This document shows positions 52,240 to 60,804 of a DNA stretch of 64,000 bases, in pieces. A program made the position numbers and the translations under genes. The notes under the pieces are model-generated. The model was given only the letters and a program-made list of their open reading frames with translations, was not told the DNA's origin and made no database searches. Origin of the DNA: Pediococcus claussenii ATCC BAA-344 (GTDB lineage Bacteria > Bacillota > Bacilli > Lactobacillales > Lactobacillaceae); the NCBI RefSeq assembly GCF_000237995.1, contig NC_016605.1, positions 1,674,001-1,738,000 on the forward strand, in the 5' to 3' direction. The first letter of the stretch is position 1, and each line of letters starts with the position of its first letter.

Positions 52240-52902
52240 AAATGTCTATTAGTAACTTTGAGGGACTCTTGTGATAATTTATCAGCATCCACGTCATTCA
52301 TGTATTTTGACTCGTTCCATCCCCGCATTCCAGGATATCCCTTTGTTCCAATTCGGTTGTTTGGCGCATAAACAGACCCTCTTATTGGAACAGATGTAGC
52401 TCCTGCGTTCTTGGTGACTAAGTTAGTTGCTATGGATGTTAAATTCACAACCCTCGCTGCACCAGGTTTCTTTAACGCTGGCAGTAGCGACATTGTTAAA
52501 GTGAATCCACTAAAATAATTAGTAGCCCACATTGATTCCAAACCATCCTCCGTTGTTGAAGCGTTGGCTGGCATCATAATTCCAGCATTATTAATCAAAA
52601 TATCAACCTGTGGAGTGATTTCATTCAGTTCTGCTTCAACTGCTTCTATATCCTTGAGGGACATTAAATTAACTGAATGAAAGTAAACTTCTTCATTGTT
52701 AGTTACATTTTTATATTTGGAACAACTTTATTACTTTTCTGCTTATCACGTGCAATGATATAGACTGTCGCGTTGTGATTTGCAAGTGCCTTGGCGACTT
52801 CGCATCTTACTCCACTCGTTCCACCAGTAACAACAGCTACTTTATTTGCTAAATTCGGAATATCACTTACATTCCAATTATCTTTGGTTTATTAAATTTC
52901 AT
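52236..52902 (-). pseudogene. decayed short-chain dehydrogenase gene
   Basis: Reading from the ATG at 52902, the protein breaks into at least three frames. MKFNKPK is followed in another frame by WNVSDIPNLANKVAVVTGGTSGV (split here: WNVSDIPNLANK, VAVVTGGTSGV) and QKSNKVVPNIK, and then in another by NVTNNEEVYFHSVNLMSLKD, which continues as the open frame at 52664-52236. Together these look like the N-terminal two thirds of an SDR with NNAG (ILINNAGIM) and an SDR-like NLTSIA. The C-terminus lacks a normal YxxxK and ends next to the MerR stop. At least two frameshifts make function improbable. Confidence 0.85.
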
Positions 52903-53030
52903 TTCCAAAATTTATTTAAATCGTAAATAGCCAGATAAACTGCAGTTCGTTCTATCAAGCGTTTTCATTCTTGTCGCACTCTTTGTTTAAAAGATGTAAA
53001 ATATATCTAAATTGAAAAGGAGTGATTTTT

Positions 53031-54278
53031 TTGGCAAAGTACGAAACACTATTACCACGTTTTTTACGCTACGTTAAAATTAATACCCGTTCTAACCCAG
53101 ATTCAGAAACAATTCCTACTGATCCTAAGGAAGTTGCCTTTCTTAAGACACTTGCTAAGGAATTAGAGGAAGTTGGTGCCGTTGACGTCCATACCCAAGA
53201 ATCAAGTGGATACGTTGTTGCAACACTTCCAGCTAATGACGGTGGCAACACACCTGTTATTGGATATATCTCACATGTTGATACAGCTGATTTCAACGCT
53301 GAAAATATCCAACCACAAATTCATGAAAACTATGATGGTGAATCTGATATCGATCTTAGTGGTGATGGTAAGTGGGTTTTAAGCCCTAAAACCTATTCAA
53401 GTCTTCGCAAATATAACGGTCAAACATTGATAACTACAGACGGAACAACGCTGTTAGGTTCCGACGATAAATCTGGTGTTGCTGATATTATGACAATGTT
53501 GGACTATTACAAGGCTCATCCTGAAGTTAAACATGGTGAAATCCGAATTGGATTTGCACCTGACGAAGAAACCGGAACTGGTGCTGATCATTTTGATGCC
53601 AAAGATTTCAACACAAAATTTGCATATACAGTTGATGGTGGACCACTTGGCGAACTTGAGTATGAAACATTCAACGCTGCTCAAGCAACCATTGAAATTC
53701 AAGGTAACGAAGTTCATACTGCTGTTGCTAAAGGGTTGATGGTTAATGCTTTGCAAGTAGGAATTGACTACCATAACATGCTTCCAGAGGGCGATCGTCC
53801 AGAACTAACTGAGGGGCGTCAAGGTTTTTATCATTTGTTCAAAATGAGTGGTACACCTGACCATGCAAAATTGGTCTATATCATTCGTGACCACGATCGT
53901 AAAATTTTTGAAGAACGTAAACAAACCATGCAAGAAATTGCAGACAAATTAAACTATAACTTTGACCAGGACCGTGTTGAGGTTGAAGTTCACGATCAGT
54001 ACTACAATATGGGTGAAATTCTTGAAAAAGATATGACACCAGTTAATATTGCCAAAGAAGCTATGGAAAACCTTAGCATTAAACCCGATATTTACCCAGT
54101 TCGTGGTGGTACAGATGGCTCTAAGATTTCATTCATGGGGATTCCCACACCTAATCTCTTTGCTGGTGGCGAAAATATGCATAGTCGTTTTGAATATGTT
54201 TCAGTTCAAACAATGGAACGCGCCGTTGATTTATTACTCGAAATCAACCGTTTAAATTCTGAAGGTTCACAAAAATAA
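53031..54278 (+). CDS. pepT: peptidase T (tripeptide aminopeptidase)
   Basis: This 415-residue M20-family zinc aminopeptidase removes the N-terminal residue from tripeptides in the cytoplasm, part of the peptide use typical of lactic acid bacteria. Visible are HVDTAD (metal His and Asp, about 81-86), the second metal Asp in [12 protein letters not shown], the catalytic Glu pair in [18 protein letters not shown] and the late metal His in [12 protein letters not shown]. The start is TTG at 53031, eight bases after AAGGAG; a GTG three codons earlier overlaps that ribosome site. It is monocistronic with a strong terminator. Confidence 0.95.
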   Translation: MAKYETLLPRFLRYVKINTRSNPDSETIPTDPKEVAFLKTLAKELEEVGAVDVHTQESSGYVVATLPANDGGNTPVIGYISHVDTADFNAENIQPQIHENYDGESDIDLSGDGKWVLSPKTYSSLRKYNGQTLITTDGTTLLGSDDKSGVADIMTMLDYYKAHPEVKHGEIRIGFAPDEETGTGADHFDAKDFNTKFAYTVDGGPLGELEYETFNAAQATIEIQGNEVHTAVAKGLMVNALQVGIDYHNMLPEGDRPELTEGRQGFYHLFKMSGTPDHAKLVYIIRDHDRKIFEERKQTMQEIADKLNYNFDQDRVEVEVHDQYYNMGEILEKDMTPVNIAKEAMENLSIKPDIYPVRGGTDGSKISFMGIPTPNLFAGGENMHSRFEYVSVQTMERAVDLLLEINRLNSEGSQK

Positions 54279-54289
54279 TATTTAATTTT

Positions 54290-54332
54290 AAAAGAGGTTA
54301 CAGCAAAATTATTTTGCTGTAACCTCTTTTTT
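54290..54332 (+). terminator. strong terminator of pepT
   Basis: A 19-bp perfect stem (arms 54290-54308 and 54312-54330, centre GGTTACAGC/GCTGTAACC) with a loop of three, continuing into T6. Confidence 0.95.
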
Positions 54333-54411
54333 GAATTAACTTTACGCAAACATGATGATTATATATAGCTCTAAATCCATTACAACTTTTATCACAAATT
54401 CAAACTTATTA

Positions 54412-54440
54412 TTGAATTCATTATTCTGTTGCGGTATAGT
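54412..54440 (+). promoter_or_regulatory. distal promoter of the EIICBA gene
   Basis: TTGAAT (54412-54417), 17 bases, TATAGT (54435-54440). The -10 lies in the 12-base sequence TGCGGTATAGTT, which recurs exactly at the proximal promoter 202 bases downstream. Confidence 0.65.
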
Positions 54441-54613
54441 TATAATCGTCGTAATTGGTATAGCTAAAAAACAGAATAAATTATTTTTTTAAAATAGCCC
54501 AATCTTATGAGTGTCACATTTAAAAACGCGGCGTAATTGCACTTATAACAGTTATCAGCAGTTATACCTTTTGTTGCGAAGTCATTATATCAATATTAAT
54601 TTTAATATCATTA

Positions 54614-54663
54614 TTGATTGCTTATGTTCAATGCGGTATAGTTGATTCACGGAAACGTTTTCA
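54614..54663 (+). promoter_or_regulatory. proximal promoter and cre-like box of the EIICBA gene
   Basis: TTGATT (54614-54619), 17 bases, TATAGT (54637-54642), again inside TGCGGTATAGTT (54632-54643). CGGAAACGTTTTCA (54650-54663) at the expected start site matches 12 of 14 positions of the CcpA cre consensus, so repression at the start site is likely. Confidence 0.65.
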
Positions 54664-54732
54664 TCACTGCTCAGCCCAACAAAAGCGTTGATTACGAATG
54701 CATCTAATATTTATCATTCTTAATCCGTAGTT

Positions 54733-54752
54733 GTCTAAGCGGGCTCTTAGAC
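54733..54752 (+). promoter_or_regulatory. leader palindrome upstream of the EIICBA gene
   Basis: GTCTAAG (54733-54739) and CTTAGAC (54746-54752) form a perfect 7-bp stem with a six-base loop, inside the transcribed leader 90-110 bases before the start codon. It may be an operator for a sugar regulator or an RNA hairpin. The rest of the 54333-54842 gap has no coding frame. Confidence 0.45.
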
Positions 54753-54842
54753 CGCACACTACTCCTCAAGTGCAATTTTTGCTCTCATTTTATTTTTCAT
54801 TCATTTATTACTGTTTAAATCTATTATTCGGAGGTACACATT

Positions 54843-56849
54843 GTGAATTCATATTTGCAACGCTTAGGTCGTTCTTTGCAACTACCCGTAGCCGTCTTAC
54901 CTGCTGCTGCTTTATTAGTAGGTATCGCTAATGCTTGGCTGCATTTTGACGCTACTAATACTTTTGCTCTTTTCCTTAAATCTGGTGGGCTTGCAATCCT
55001 ATCCGCACTTGGATTACTTTTTGCAGTTGGTGTGGCACTAGGAATGTCTACTGAACGAGATGGTGCCGCTGCCTTTGCTGGATTAGTCGCATTCGAAATG
55101 CCAGTTAGCATGTTAAATCCTACTGCCATTTCAGCACTTACTGGTCTTAAGATTGAGAAGGTAAATCCTGCCTTTGCTCAAATGACAAATGGTAACGTCT
55201 TTATTGGTATCATGGCTGGATTGGTTGCTGCTGCTTTATATAACCGATTCCACGAAGTTAAACTACCAATGGCACTTTCCTTCTTTAGTGGAAAACGTTT
55301 TGTCCCAATCATGACATCGTTTGTAATGTTTTTGGTTAGTGCTCTACTTTGGGTTATCTGGCCTCCAATCTTCTCTGTCCTTGTTACATTTGGAGAATCA
55401 ATCGTTCATCTTGGTTGGATTGGTGCCGGAATTTACGGTTTCTTCAACCGTTTATTAATTCCAACCGGTCTTCATCAAGCACTTAATTCAGTATTTTGGT
55501 TCAACGTAGCAGGAATTAATGATATTGGTAAATTCTTAGCTTCACAAGGGCCAAAAGGTGTTACCGGTATGTTCCAGGCTGGATTCTTCCCAATCATGAT
55601 GTTTGGTCTTCCTGCCGGCGCATACGCAATTTACAAGAATGCTCTTCCTGAACGTAAAAAGGAAATTGGTTCATTAATGCTTGCCGGTGCTTTTGCATCA
55701 TTCTTTACCGGAGTTACTGAACCTCTTGAATTTTCATTTATGTTTGTTGCATGGCCACTTTATGTATTACATGCTGCTTTAACAGGTATTTCCCTCGCGT
55801 TTGCTGCATTAATGCACTGGACCGCTGGTTTTGCATTTAGTGCTGGTTTAGTTGATTACCTAGTTAGTTTAGTTAACCCAATCGCAAACAAACCTTACAT
55901 GCTTATCCTTCAAGGTCTTGTAATGGCTGTTCTTTACTACTTCACATTTGATTTTGCTATTAAAAAGTTCAACTTAATGACCCCTGGTCGCGAGCCTTTA
56001 ACCGCTGATGAAGCAGCAGATGAAGGTGAAGATGAACTTTCTGAAGAAATCAAAGATGAAGATAAGTACCAAGCTCAAGCACGTAAGATTTACAACGCTC
56101 TGGGTGGTGCTGATAACCTTGAAGTTATTGATAATTGTACAACTCGTCTTCGTTTGACTTTGAAAGATACAGATAAGATCAACGAAAATGCCATCAAACG
56201 AAGTGGTGCTGCAGGTCTCAATAAGATTGATAAGTCTAATCTCCAAATCATTATTGGTACCGAAGTTCAATTCGTTGCTGATGCCCTTTCGAAGTTAGAA
56301 GATTCAAAGGCTCCTCTTGCAACTGCTAAACAAGAAACGACTGAAGAAAAGGAAACAACTCCAGTTGACTCCGACATTGAAAGTGGCGTAACTAGCCAAT
56401 TTTATAGCGTTGCTGAAGGTCAATACATGGATATTGAAGATGTCCCAGACACCGCATTTGCACAAAAAATGTTGGGCGATGGATTTGCTATTGATCCAGC
56501 AAACGGAACGATTACTGCTCCAGTTGATGGAACAATTTCCACTGTATTTCCAACGAAACATGCCATTGGATTCAAAACTAAGAGTGGACTTGAGATTCTC
56601 CTTCATATGGGCATTGATACCGTTCAATTAAAAGGTGAAGGATTCGATATTAAGGTTACTGAAGGTCAAGAAGTTAAACATGGCGATATCGTCGCTAACG
56701 TTGACTTGGATTCATTAAAGAATGCAGGAAAACAGACACCAATGATTGTTATTATTACAAACATGGATGCTGTTAGCATGTTGAAGTTCAAAGCCGTTAA
56801 CGGCAAAGTTCAACCAACTACAGAAGTTTTGGAAGCAACTACAAAATAA
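54843..56849 (+). CDS. PTS EIICBA, NagE-like (N-acetylglucosamine or glucose)
   Basis: This 668-residue three-domain PTS transporter couples sugar uptake to phosphorylation. EIIC (about 1-385) has RLGRSLQLPVAVLP at the N-terminus and LIPTGLHQALN, FFTGVTEPLEF and NLMTPGRE, very close to NagE-type GlcNAc permeases. EIIB (about 405-485) has the phospho-cysteine in NCTTRLRL. EIIA (about 520-655) has the phospho-histidine in LLHMGIDTVQLKG. It starts at GTG after GGAGG. A long leader, two promoters and a cre-like box precede it. GlcNAc is the favoured substrate by similarity of EIIC; glucose is possible. Confidence 0.9.
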   Translation: MNSYLQRLGRSLQLPVAVLPAAALLVGIANAWLHFDATNTFALFLKSGGLAILSALGLLFAVGVALGMSTERDGAAAFAGLVAFEMPVSMLNPTAISALTGLKIEKVNPAFAQMTNGNVFIGIMAGLVAAALYNRFHEVKLPMALSFFSGKRFVPIMTSFVMFLVSALLWVIWPPIFSVLVTFGESIVHLGWIGAGIYGFFNRLLIPTGLHQALNSVFWFNVAGINDIGKFLASQGPKGVTGMFQAGFFPIMMFGLPAGAYAIYKNALPERKKEIGSLMLAGAFASFFTGVTEPLEFSFMFVAWPLYVLHAALTGISLAFAALMHWTAGFAFSAGLVDYLVSLVNPIANKPYMLILQGLVMAVLYYFTFDFAIKKFNLMTPGREPLTADEAADEGEDELSEEIKDEDKYQAQARKIYNALGGADNLEVIDNCTTRLRLTLKDTDKINENAIKRSGAAGLNKIDKSNLQIIIGTEVQFVADALSKLEDSKAPLATAKQETTEEKETTPVDSDIESGVTSQFYSVAEGQYMDIEDVPDTAFAQKMLGDGFAIDPANGTITAPVDGTISTVFPTKHAIGFKTKSGLEILLHMGIDTVQLKGEGFDIKVTEGQEVKHGDIVANVDLDSLKNAGKQTPMIVIITNMDAVSMLKFKAVNGKVQPTTEVLEATTK

Positions 56850-56861
56850 TTGTTGCGTCCT

Positions 56862-56901
56862 AAAAAGCTCCCGAAATCAAAAATGATTTCAGGGAGCTTT
56901 T
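56862..56901. terminator. bidirectional terminator after the EIICBA gene
   Basis: AAAAGCTCCC-GAAATC pairs with GATTTC-GGGAGCTTTT with one bulge. T-runs lie on both sides, so it also stops the convergent lar transcript. Confidence 0.9.
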
Positions 56902-56956
56902 ATTATGCCTTTTTAAAACAAGCTACTATTGATATAGTTATTACATAATCATAATA

Positions 56957-57226
56957 TCAATCACATGATTGCATATCCTTAATAAGTTCTTCAATAACTG
57001 CTCGATATTCCATTTGTTTTGTATTAAATCTATTATCAGATAACTCAATTAAGTCTTTATTAACTGAATAAAAACGCTCTAGTAACTTTTTTTCTGAATC
57101 CTTTTTTAAGCTGGGTCGGATTGAAAGACTCTCTTGATAAGCCTGAATTAGAAATGCTCGGCACTGTGCTCCATCATAAATAACCCGACTAGCATTTTGA
57201 AGTTGTTCGATTAAATATTTAAACAT
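56957..57226 (-). CDS. small helical protein at the end of the lar operon
   Basis: This 89-residue soluble protein is mostly charged helix, with a Cys at 22 and one near the C-terminus (MQSCD). GAGG precedes the ATG and the gap after larE is 16 bases, so it is co-transcribed with larA-E. I do not recognise the family and it is not one of the known lar genes. It could be unrelated or an accessory factor for cofactor synthesis; the Cys residues are the only hint. Confidence 0.7.
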   Translation of the reverse strand: MFKYLIEQLQNASRVIYDGAQCRAFLIQAYQESLSIRPSLKKDSEKKLLERFYSVNKDLIELSDNRFNTKQMEYRAVIEELIKDMQSCD

Positions 57227-57242
57227 CTTTCATCCTCGATTT

Positions 57243-58073
57243 TTAACTTAGGGCTACTTTTTCTTTAACATCCAACACTTTATTCATACGTCCTGATTCA
57301 AAACCATCAATATCAATTGTCACGTAATTAAATCCAATACTCTTTAGGAAGGAAGACATTTCATCCTTTCGAGCTAGAAGTTCAATGATTTTTCCCTCAG
57401 GAACCTCAACACGGGCTAAGTCTCCATGAACTCGTACTCTGACAACTGGAAATCCGGCATTACGTAACCATTTTTCTCCCTCAAAAACTTCGTTAACTGC
57501 TGCCATTGTCAGTTTAGTTCCGTAGGGGAAACGAGAAGCCACACTACACGAAGCAACCTTGTTCCAGTTTGAGATGCTTCTTAACTTAGCAAGCTCGCGT
57601 ATTTCCTTTTTATACAATTCTACTTCTTGCAATGGGCTTATAACATTCTCTTCGGTGCGTGCTTTTAGTCCTGGTCTGAAATCATCATTATCATCTGCAA
57701 TCATTCCATCAAGAATTGTTTCAAATCCTTTATCCGTTGCAGCTGATCTAATCGTTTTATAAAGTAGCTTTTTACTGTAATACCAACTCTTAGGAGTATT
57801 GGCTGCAATTCTTGCATCAGCCAATTCTTGCATTTGAACTCCTACTGCATTGGCATCCAATTCTTTAGCTAATTTCAACGCTTTACGATATTCTTCATCA
57901 GAAAACAATTCTGAATTTACAACCACCGCTAAAACATTTTCTTTTCCTAACTCGTCAATAGCAACTTTAAGTAAATATGTACTATCAATACCACCAGAAT
58001 ATGCAATAGCAACCTTTTTTTCGCTCTCTAAAACGTTAATTAATTTATTTTCTTTTTCTTCTGCACTAGTCAT
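57243..58073 (-). CDS. larE: LarE, sacrificial sulfur transferase for the nickel-pincer cofactor
   Basis: This 276-residue PP-loop ATP-pyrophosphatase activates the carboxylated pyridinium mononucleotide by adenylation and then gives it the sulfur of its own cysteine. The PP-loop SGGIDST is at 26-32. The cysteine in NKVASCSVASRFPYG falls at residue 176, the same position as the sacrificial Cys176 of the L. plantarum protein. ARTEENVISPLQEVEL fits the family. GGGAG precedes the ATG. Two turnovers are needed per cofactor because each LarE loses one sulfur. Confidence 0.96.
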   Translation of the reverse strand: MTSAEEKENKLINVLESEKKVAIAYSGGIDSTYLLKVAIDELGKENVLAVVVNSELFSDEEYRKALKLAKELDANAVGVQMQELADARIAANTPKSWYYSKKLLYKTIRSAATDKGFETILDGMIADDNDDFRPGLKARTEENVISPLQEVELYKKEIRELAKLRSISNWNKVASCSVASRFPYGTKLTMAAVNEVFEGEKWLRNAGFPVVRVRVHGDLARVEVPEGKIIELLARKDEMSSFLKSIGFNYVTIDIDGFESGRMNKVLDVKEKVALS

Positions 58074-58100
58074 TATATTTTTCTCCCTAATTAAATGTTT

Positions 58101-58814
58101 TTAATAAATGTGTAAATAAAATCGAACAAAAGCTGCAGCTAGAATCGCTCCAACAAAGGGTGATGTTCCTGGTACAATAAGACCATATTGCCAATCGTTA
58201 TTAGCTTTATTTTTTATTGGTAACAATTGAAAAGCCAGTCGTGGGCCCAAATCACGAGCCTGATTCATTGCAAATCCGGTGGTTCCACCTAAACCCATAC
58301 CTACTGCCCAAACCAACAGGCCAACACCCACAGGAGTGATTGCCGCATATGTATGAACAATAGCCAAAATCCCCGTCAAAAAAATAAACGTGGCAAATGT
58401 TTCCACAAAATAATTTCTAGGTAAGTTTCGCAAATTAGGGTTGGTAGAAAAAATATTTCTGATTGCTATTGGATCGACTTTTCCGTCAGATGCTTTAAAA
58501 TGATCGGCATACATTACGTAAATAATCATTGCCCCTACCATTCCGCCGGCAACCTCAGCAATTGAATAGGGTATAAAATAGCTCCATGGTATCATCCCTA
58601 AAATTGCCTGCGTCAGTGCCATGGCGGGATTAATACAAACACCTCCAAAAATAAATAAAACCACGCTAATTCCAAAAGCCCAGGTTGTAATCGCAAATAG
58701 ATGCCCCGCAGCTTCATATTTTGTTTTTTTCAAAACATCATCACAATGAACCCCGACACCAAACATAATCATAAGAGCAGTACCCATAAATTCTGCTAGC
58801 AAGTGATTTAACAT
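58101..58814 (-). CDS. larD: LarD, aquaglyceroporin-type lactic acid channel
   Basis: This 237-residue MIP-family channel lies inside the lar operon, where L. plantarum has larD (a GlpF paralogue shown to pass D/L-lactic acid). The first half-helix motif is normal (CINPAMA); the second reads MNQARDLGPR, with Gln in place of Pro. That change, absent from the dha-linked GlpF of this window, affects the channel constriction. Six membrane helices are visible. It starts 20 bases after larC with a good AGGGGAG site. Confidence 0.92.
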   Translation of the reverse strand: MLNHLLAEFMGTALMIMFGVGVHCDDVLKKTKYEAAGHLFAITTWAFGISVVLFIFGGVCINPAMALTQAILGMIPWSYFIPYSIAEVAGGMVGAMIIYVMYADHFKASDGKVDPIAIRNIFSTNPNLRNLPRNYFVETFATFIFLTGILAIVHTYAAITPVGVGLLVWAVGMGLGGTTGFAMNQARDLGPRLAFQLLPIKNKANNDWQYGLIVPGTSPFVGAILAAAFVRFYLHIY

Positions 58815-58834
58815 AAAACAAAACTCCCCTTAAT

Positions 58835-60055
58835 TTAAAATAAATTCTGTAATTTTTTATATGTGCTATACAAAGACCAACCACGTTTTTCCGCAACACT
58901 TGCACAATCCTCGTATTCCAACTTTCTTCTTGTAATGTCTTTGTACTTATATTCTTTGGCACGAACAACATCATGTTCAAATTCAACAGATTTAAATTCT
59001 CGTTTCATAACCTCACGTTTCATTGTTTGGTATCGAAATCCCGCCGTATTAGTATGCTTGAATACGAGATACGCAATTTTATTAAAGTTTGTAGTTTTTA
59101 ATAAAACCGTCATCAAAACTCCCGGCCTATTTTTCTTCATTTGAATTGGTGTACAAAATACGTCTAACGCACCATTTTCAAATAGTTTATCTACTGCAAA
59201 TCCAATTTGTTCCGCAGTCTGATCATCAATATTCACTTCAATTTTGATAACCTCGTCGTTATTGGATCTAACTTCCTGTTTACTATGCTTTGAAGTCAGC
59301 AATGAGCCCCGTAAAGCATTAAACTTACCTGTATTTCTTTTTCCAAATCCATATCCCACCTTACTAACATACATATCGGTAGGACTAATAAATATCGGAG
59401 CGATTTCTTTAAAAAGAGCCAGACCCGTGGGCGTTACCAATTCAGTTTTTACTTCAAAATCTTGAATTATTTTTAAAGGGTAGTTCTTACGTAATTGCAT
59501 AACTGCTGGAACCGGCACTGGCATCTCTCCGTGTGCAACATGGATTGTTCCACTGCCTTCTGTAATAGGAGTTGAATAAACCTTATCAATATCAAGTTGT
59601 TCCCAAAGAATAAAAAAACTAACAATATCAACAATAGAATCAATTGCACCTATTTCATGAAAATGAATTTCTTTCATTCCAACGTTATGAACAGTTGCTT
59701 CGGCTTTTGCAATGTCGTTAAACACATTAATGCTATGTTCTTTAACCGTTCCCGACAGTCCACTACCATTGATCATATTGACGATTTCTACTAATCCCCT
59801 ACTTTCATGATGGTGGTGATGTGCAAAATCATTCTTTATTCCGGTATCTTTACCATGATTTTTTATGCATACGTCAAAATCAATTCCGTAGATACTACTT
59901 TTTTCTGTACGTTCAACATTAACTTTGTATTCTCCAATCGAAAAATCCTGCAATGCCAATCTTAGTTTGTCCGCATCCCCACCAAGATCTATTAGTAAAC
60001 CGTTCAGCATGTCCCCACTCAAACCAGAAAACGGTTCTAGAAATAATGATGTCAT
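58835..60055 (-). CDS. larC: LarC, CTP-dependent nickel insertase
   Basis: This 406-residue protein loads nickel into the pincer cofactor using CTP. It has an N-terminal GLSGDML (11-17) start and a histidine cluster (His79-His83) for nickel. Further family features are KEIHFHEIGAIDSIVDIVSF (HFHEIGAIDSIVDIV near 131-145), LVTPTGLAL and a C-terminal CTP-binding half with NIDDQTAEQIG. In L. plantarum this protein is made by ribosomal frameshifting between larC1 and larC2; here it is one uninterrupted frame. The ATG overlaps the larB stop by one base (TGATG). Confidence 0.95.
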   Translation of the reverse strand: MTSLFLEPFSGLSGDMLNGLLIDLGGDADKLRLALQDFSIGEYKVNVERTEKSSIYGIDFDVCIKNHGKDTGIKNDFAHHHHHESRGLVEIVNMINGSGLSGTVKEHSINVFNDIAKAEATVHNVGMKEIHFHEIGAIDSIVDIVSFFILWEQLDIDKVYSTPITEGSGTIHVAHGEMPVPVPAVMQLRKNYPLKIIQDFEVKTELVTPTGLALFKEIAPIFISPTDMYVSKVGYGFGKRNTGKFNALRGSLLTSKHSKQEVRSNNDEVIKIEVNIDDQTAEQIGFAVDKLFENGALDVFCTPIQMKKNRPGVLMTVLLKTTNFNKIAYLVFKHTNTAGFRYQTMKREVMKREFKSVEFEHDVVRAKEYKYKDITRRKLEYEDCASVAEKRGWSLYSTYKKLQNLF

Positions 60056-60801
60056 CAGCCACGTACCTCACTTTTGATGCGATTAATCATACTAGCGTTG
60101 TATGCTGCGCCAAAACCGTTATCGATATTAACCACACTAACTCCAGAAGAGCAGCTGTTTAGCATACTGAACAAAGCTGTAATCCCTTCTAGGTTAGTGC
60201 CATATCCAACACTTGTTGGGACAGCAATTACAGGTTTATCAACCAATCCACCAATCACACTGACTAGTGCGCCTTCCATCCCTGCTATTGCGATAATCAC
60301 GGATGCGTTTTTAATAACATCTATATTCGCAAATAACCTATGAATTCCGGCGACTCCCACATCGTATATTCGTTCGACTTTATTCCCATACGTTTCAGCT
60401 GTAACTGCCGCCTCTTCAGCAACATCAATATCAGATGTTCCAGCCGTAACAACTGCAATATATTCATCAGAATTAGTTTTAATGGGATTTATCACAAAGC
60501 ATCTTGCTTCCTCATGATATACGCCAAAAGGAAACTTCAACATTAAATCCTTAGCCTTAACAGTAGAAACTCTGGTAGCCAAAATCGTTCTTTTATCAGT
60601 GTATAGATCTTCTATAATAGAAATGATTTGCTTAGAATTTTTGCCTTCCCCATAGATCACTTCGGGATATCCATTTCGTGCTTTGCGTTGTGTATCAACC
60701 TTTGCAAATCCTAACTCCGAGAAACCAACCAGTTGTTTCTTTGCTTCACTAATTGAAACTCTATTATCCTTAACGTCTTGAAGTATTCTTTTTACATCCA
60801 T
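60055..60801 (-). CDS. larB: LarB, nicotinic-acid-adenine-dinucleotide carboxylase/hydrolase
   Basis: This 248-residue enzyme carboxylates C5 of the pyridinium ring of nicotinic acid adenine dinucleotide and cleaves its phosphoanhydride, the first step toward the nickel-pincer cofactor. The PurE-like C-terminal half has [36 protein letters not shown] ([15 protein letters not shown] and AVPTSVGYG) and [20 protein letters not shown]. The Cys at 217 in the last segment is the likely catalytic cysteine (Cys221 in L. plantarum). It starts three bases after larA. Confidence 0.95.
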   Translation of the reverse strand: MDVKRILQDVKDNRVSISEAKKQLVGFSELGFAKVDTQRKARNGYPEVIYGEGKNSKQIISIIEDLYTDKRTILATRVSTVKAKDLMLKFPFGVYHEEARCFVINPIKTNSDEYIAVVTAGTSDIDVAEEAAVTAETYGNKVERIYDVGVAGIHRLFANIDVIKNASVIIAIAGMEGALVSVIGGLVDKPVIAVPTSVGYGTNLEGITALFSMLNSCSSGVSVVNIDNGFGAAYNASMINRIKSEVRG

Positions 60802-60804
60802 TTG

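Noticed and set aside
52915-53000. cre box upstream of pepT near CAAGCGTTTTCA
   Set aside because: It matches only 11 of 14 consensus positions, with all mismatches in one half site.
58835-60055. LarC1/LarC2 split with a frameshift site
   Set aside because: The frame is open through all 406 codons, so no frameshift is required.
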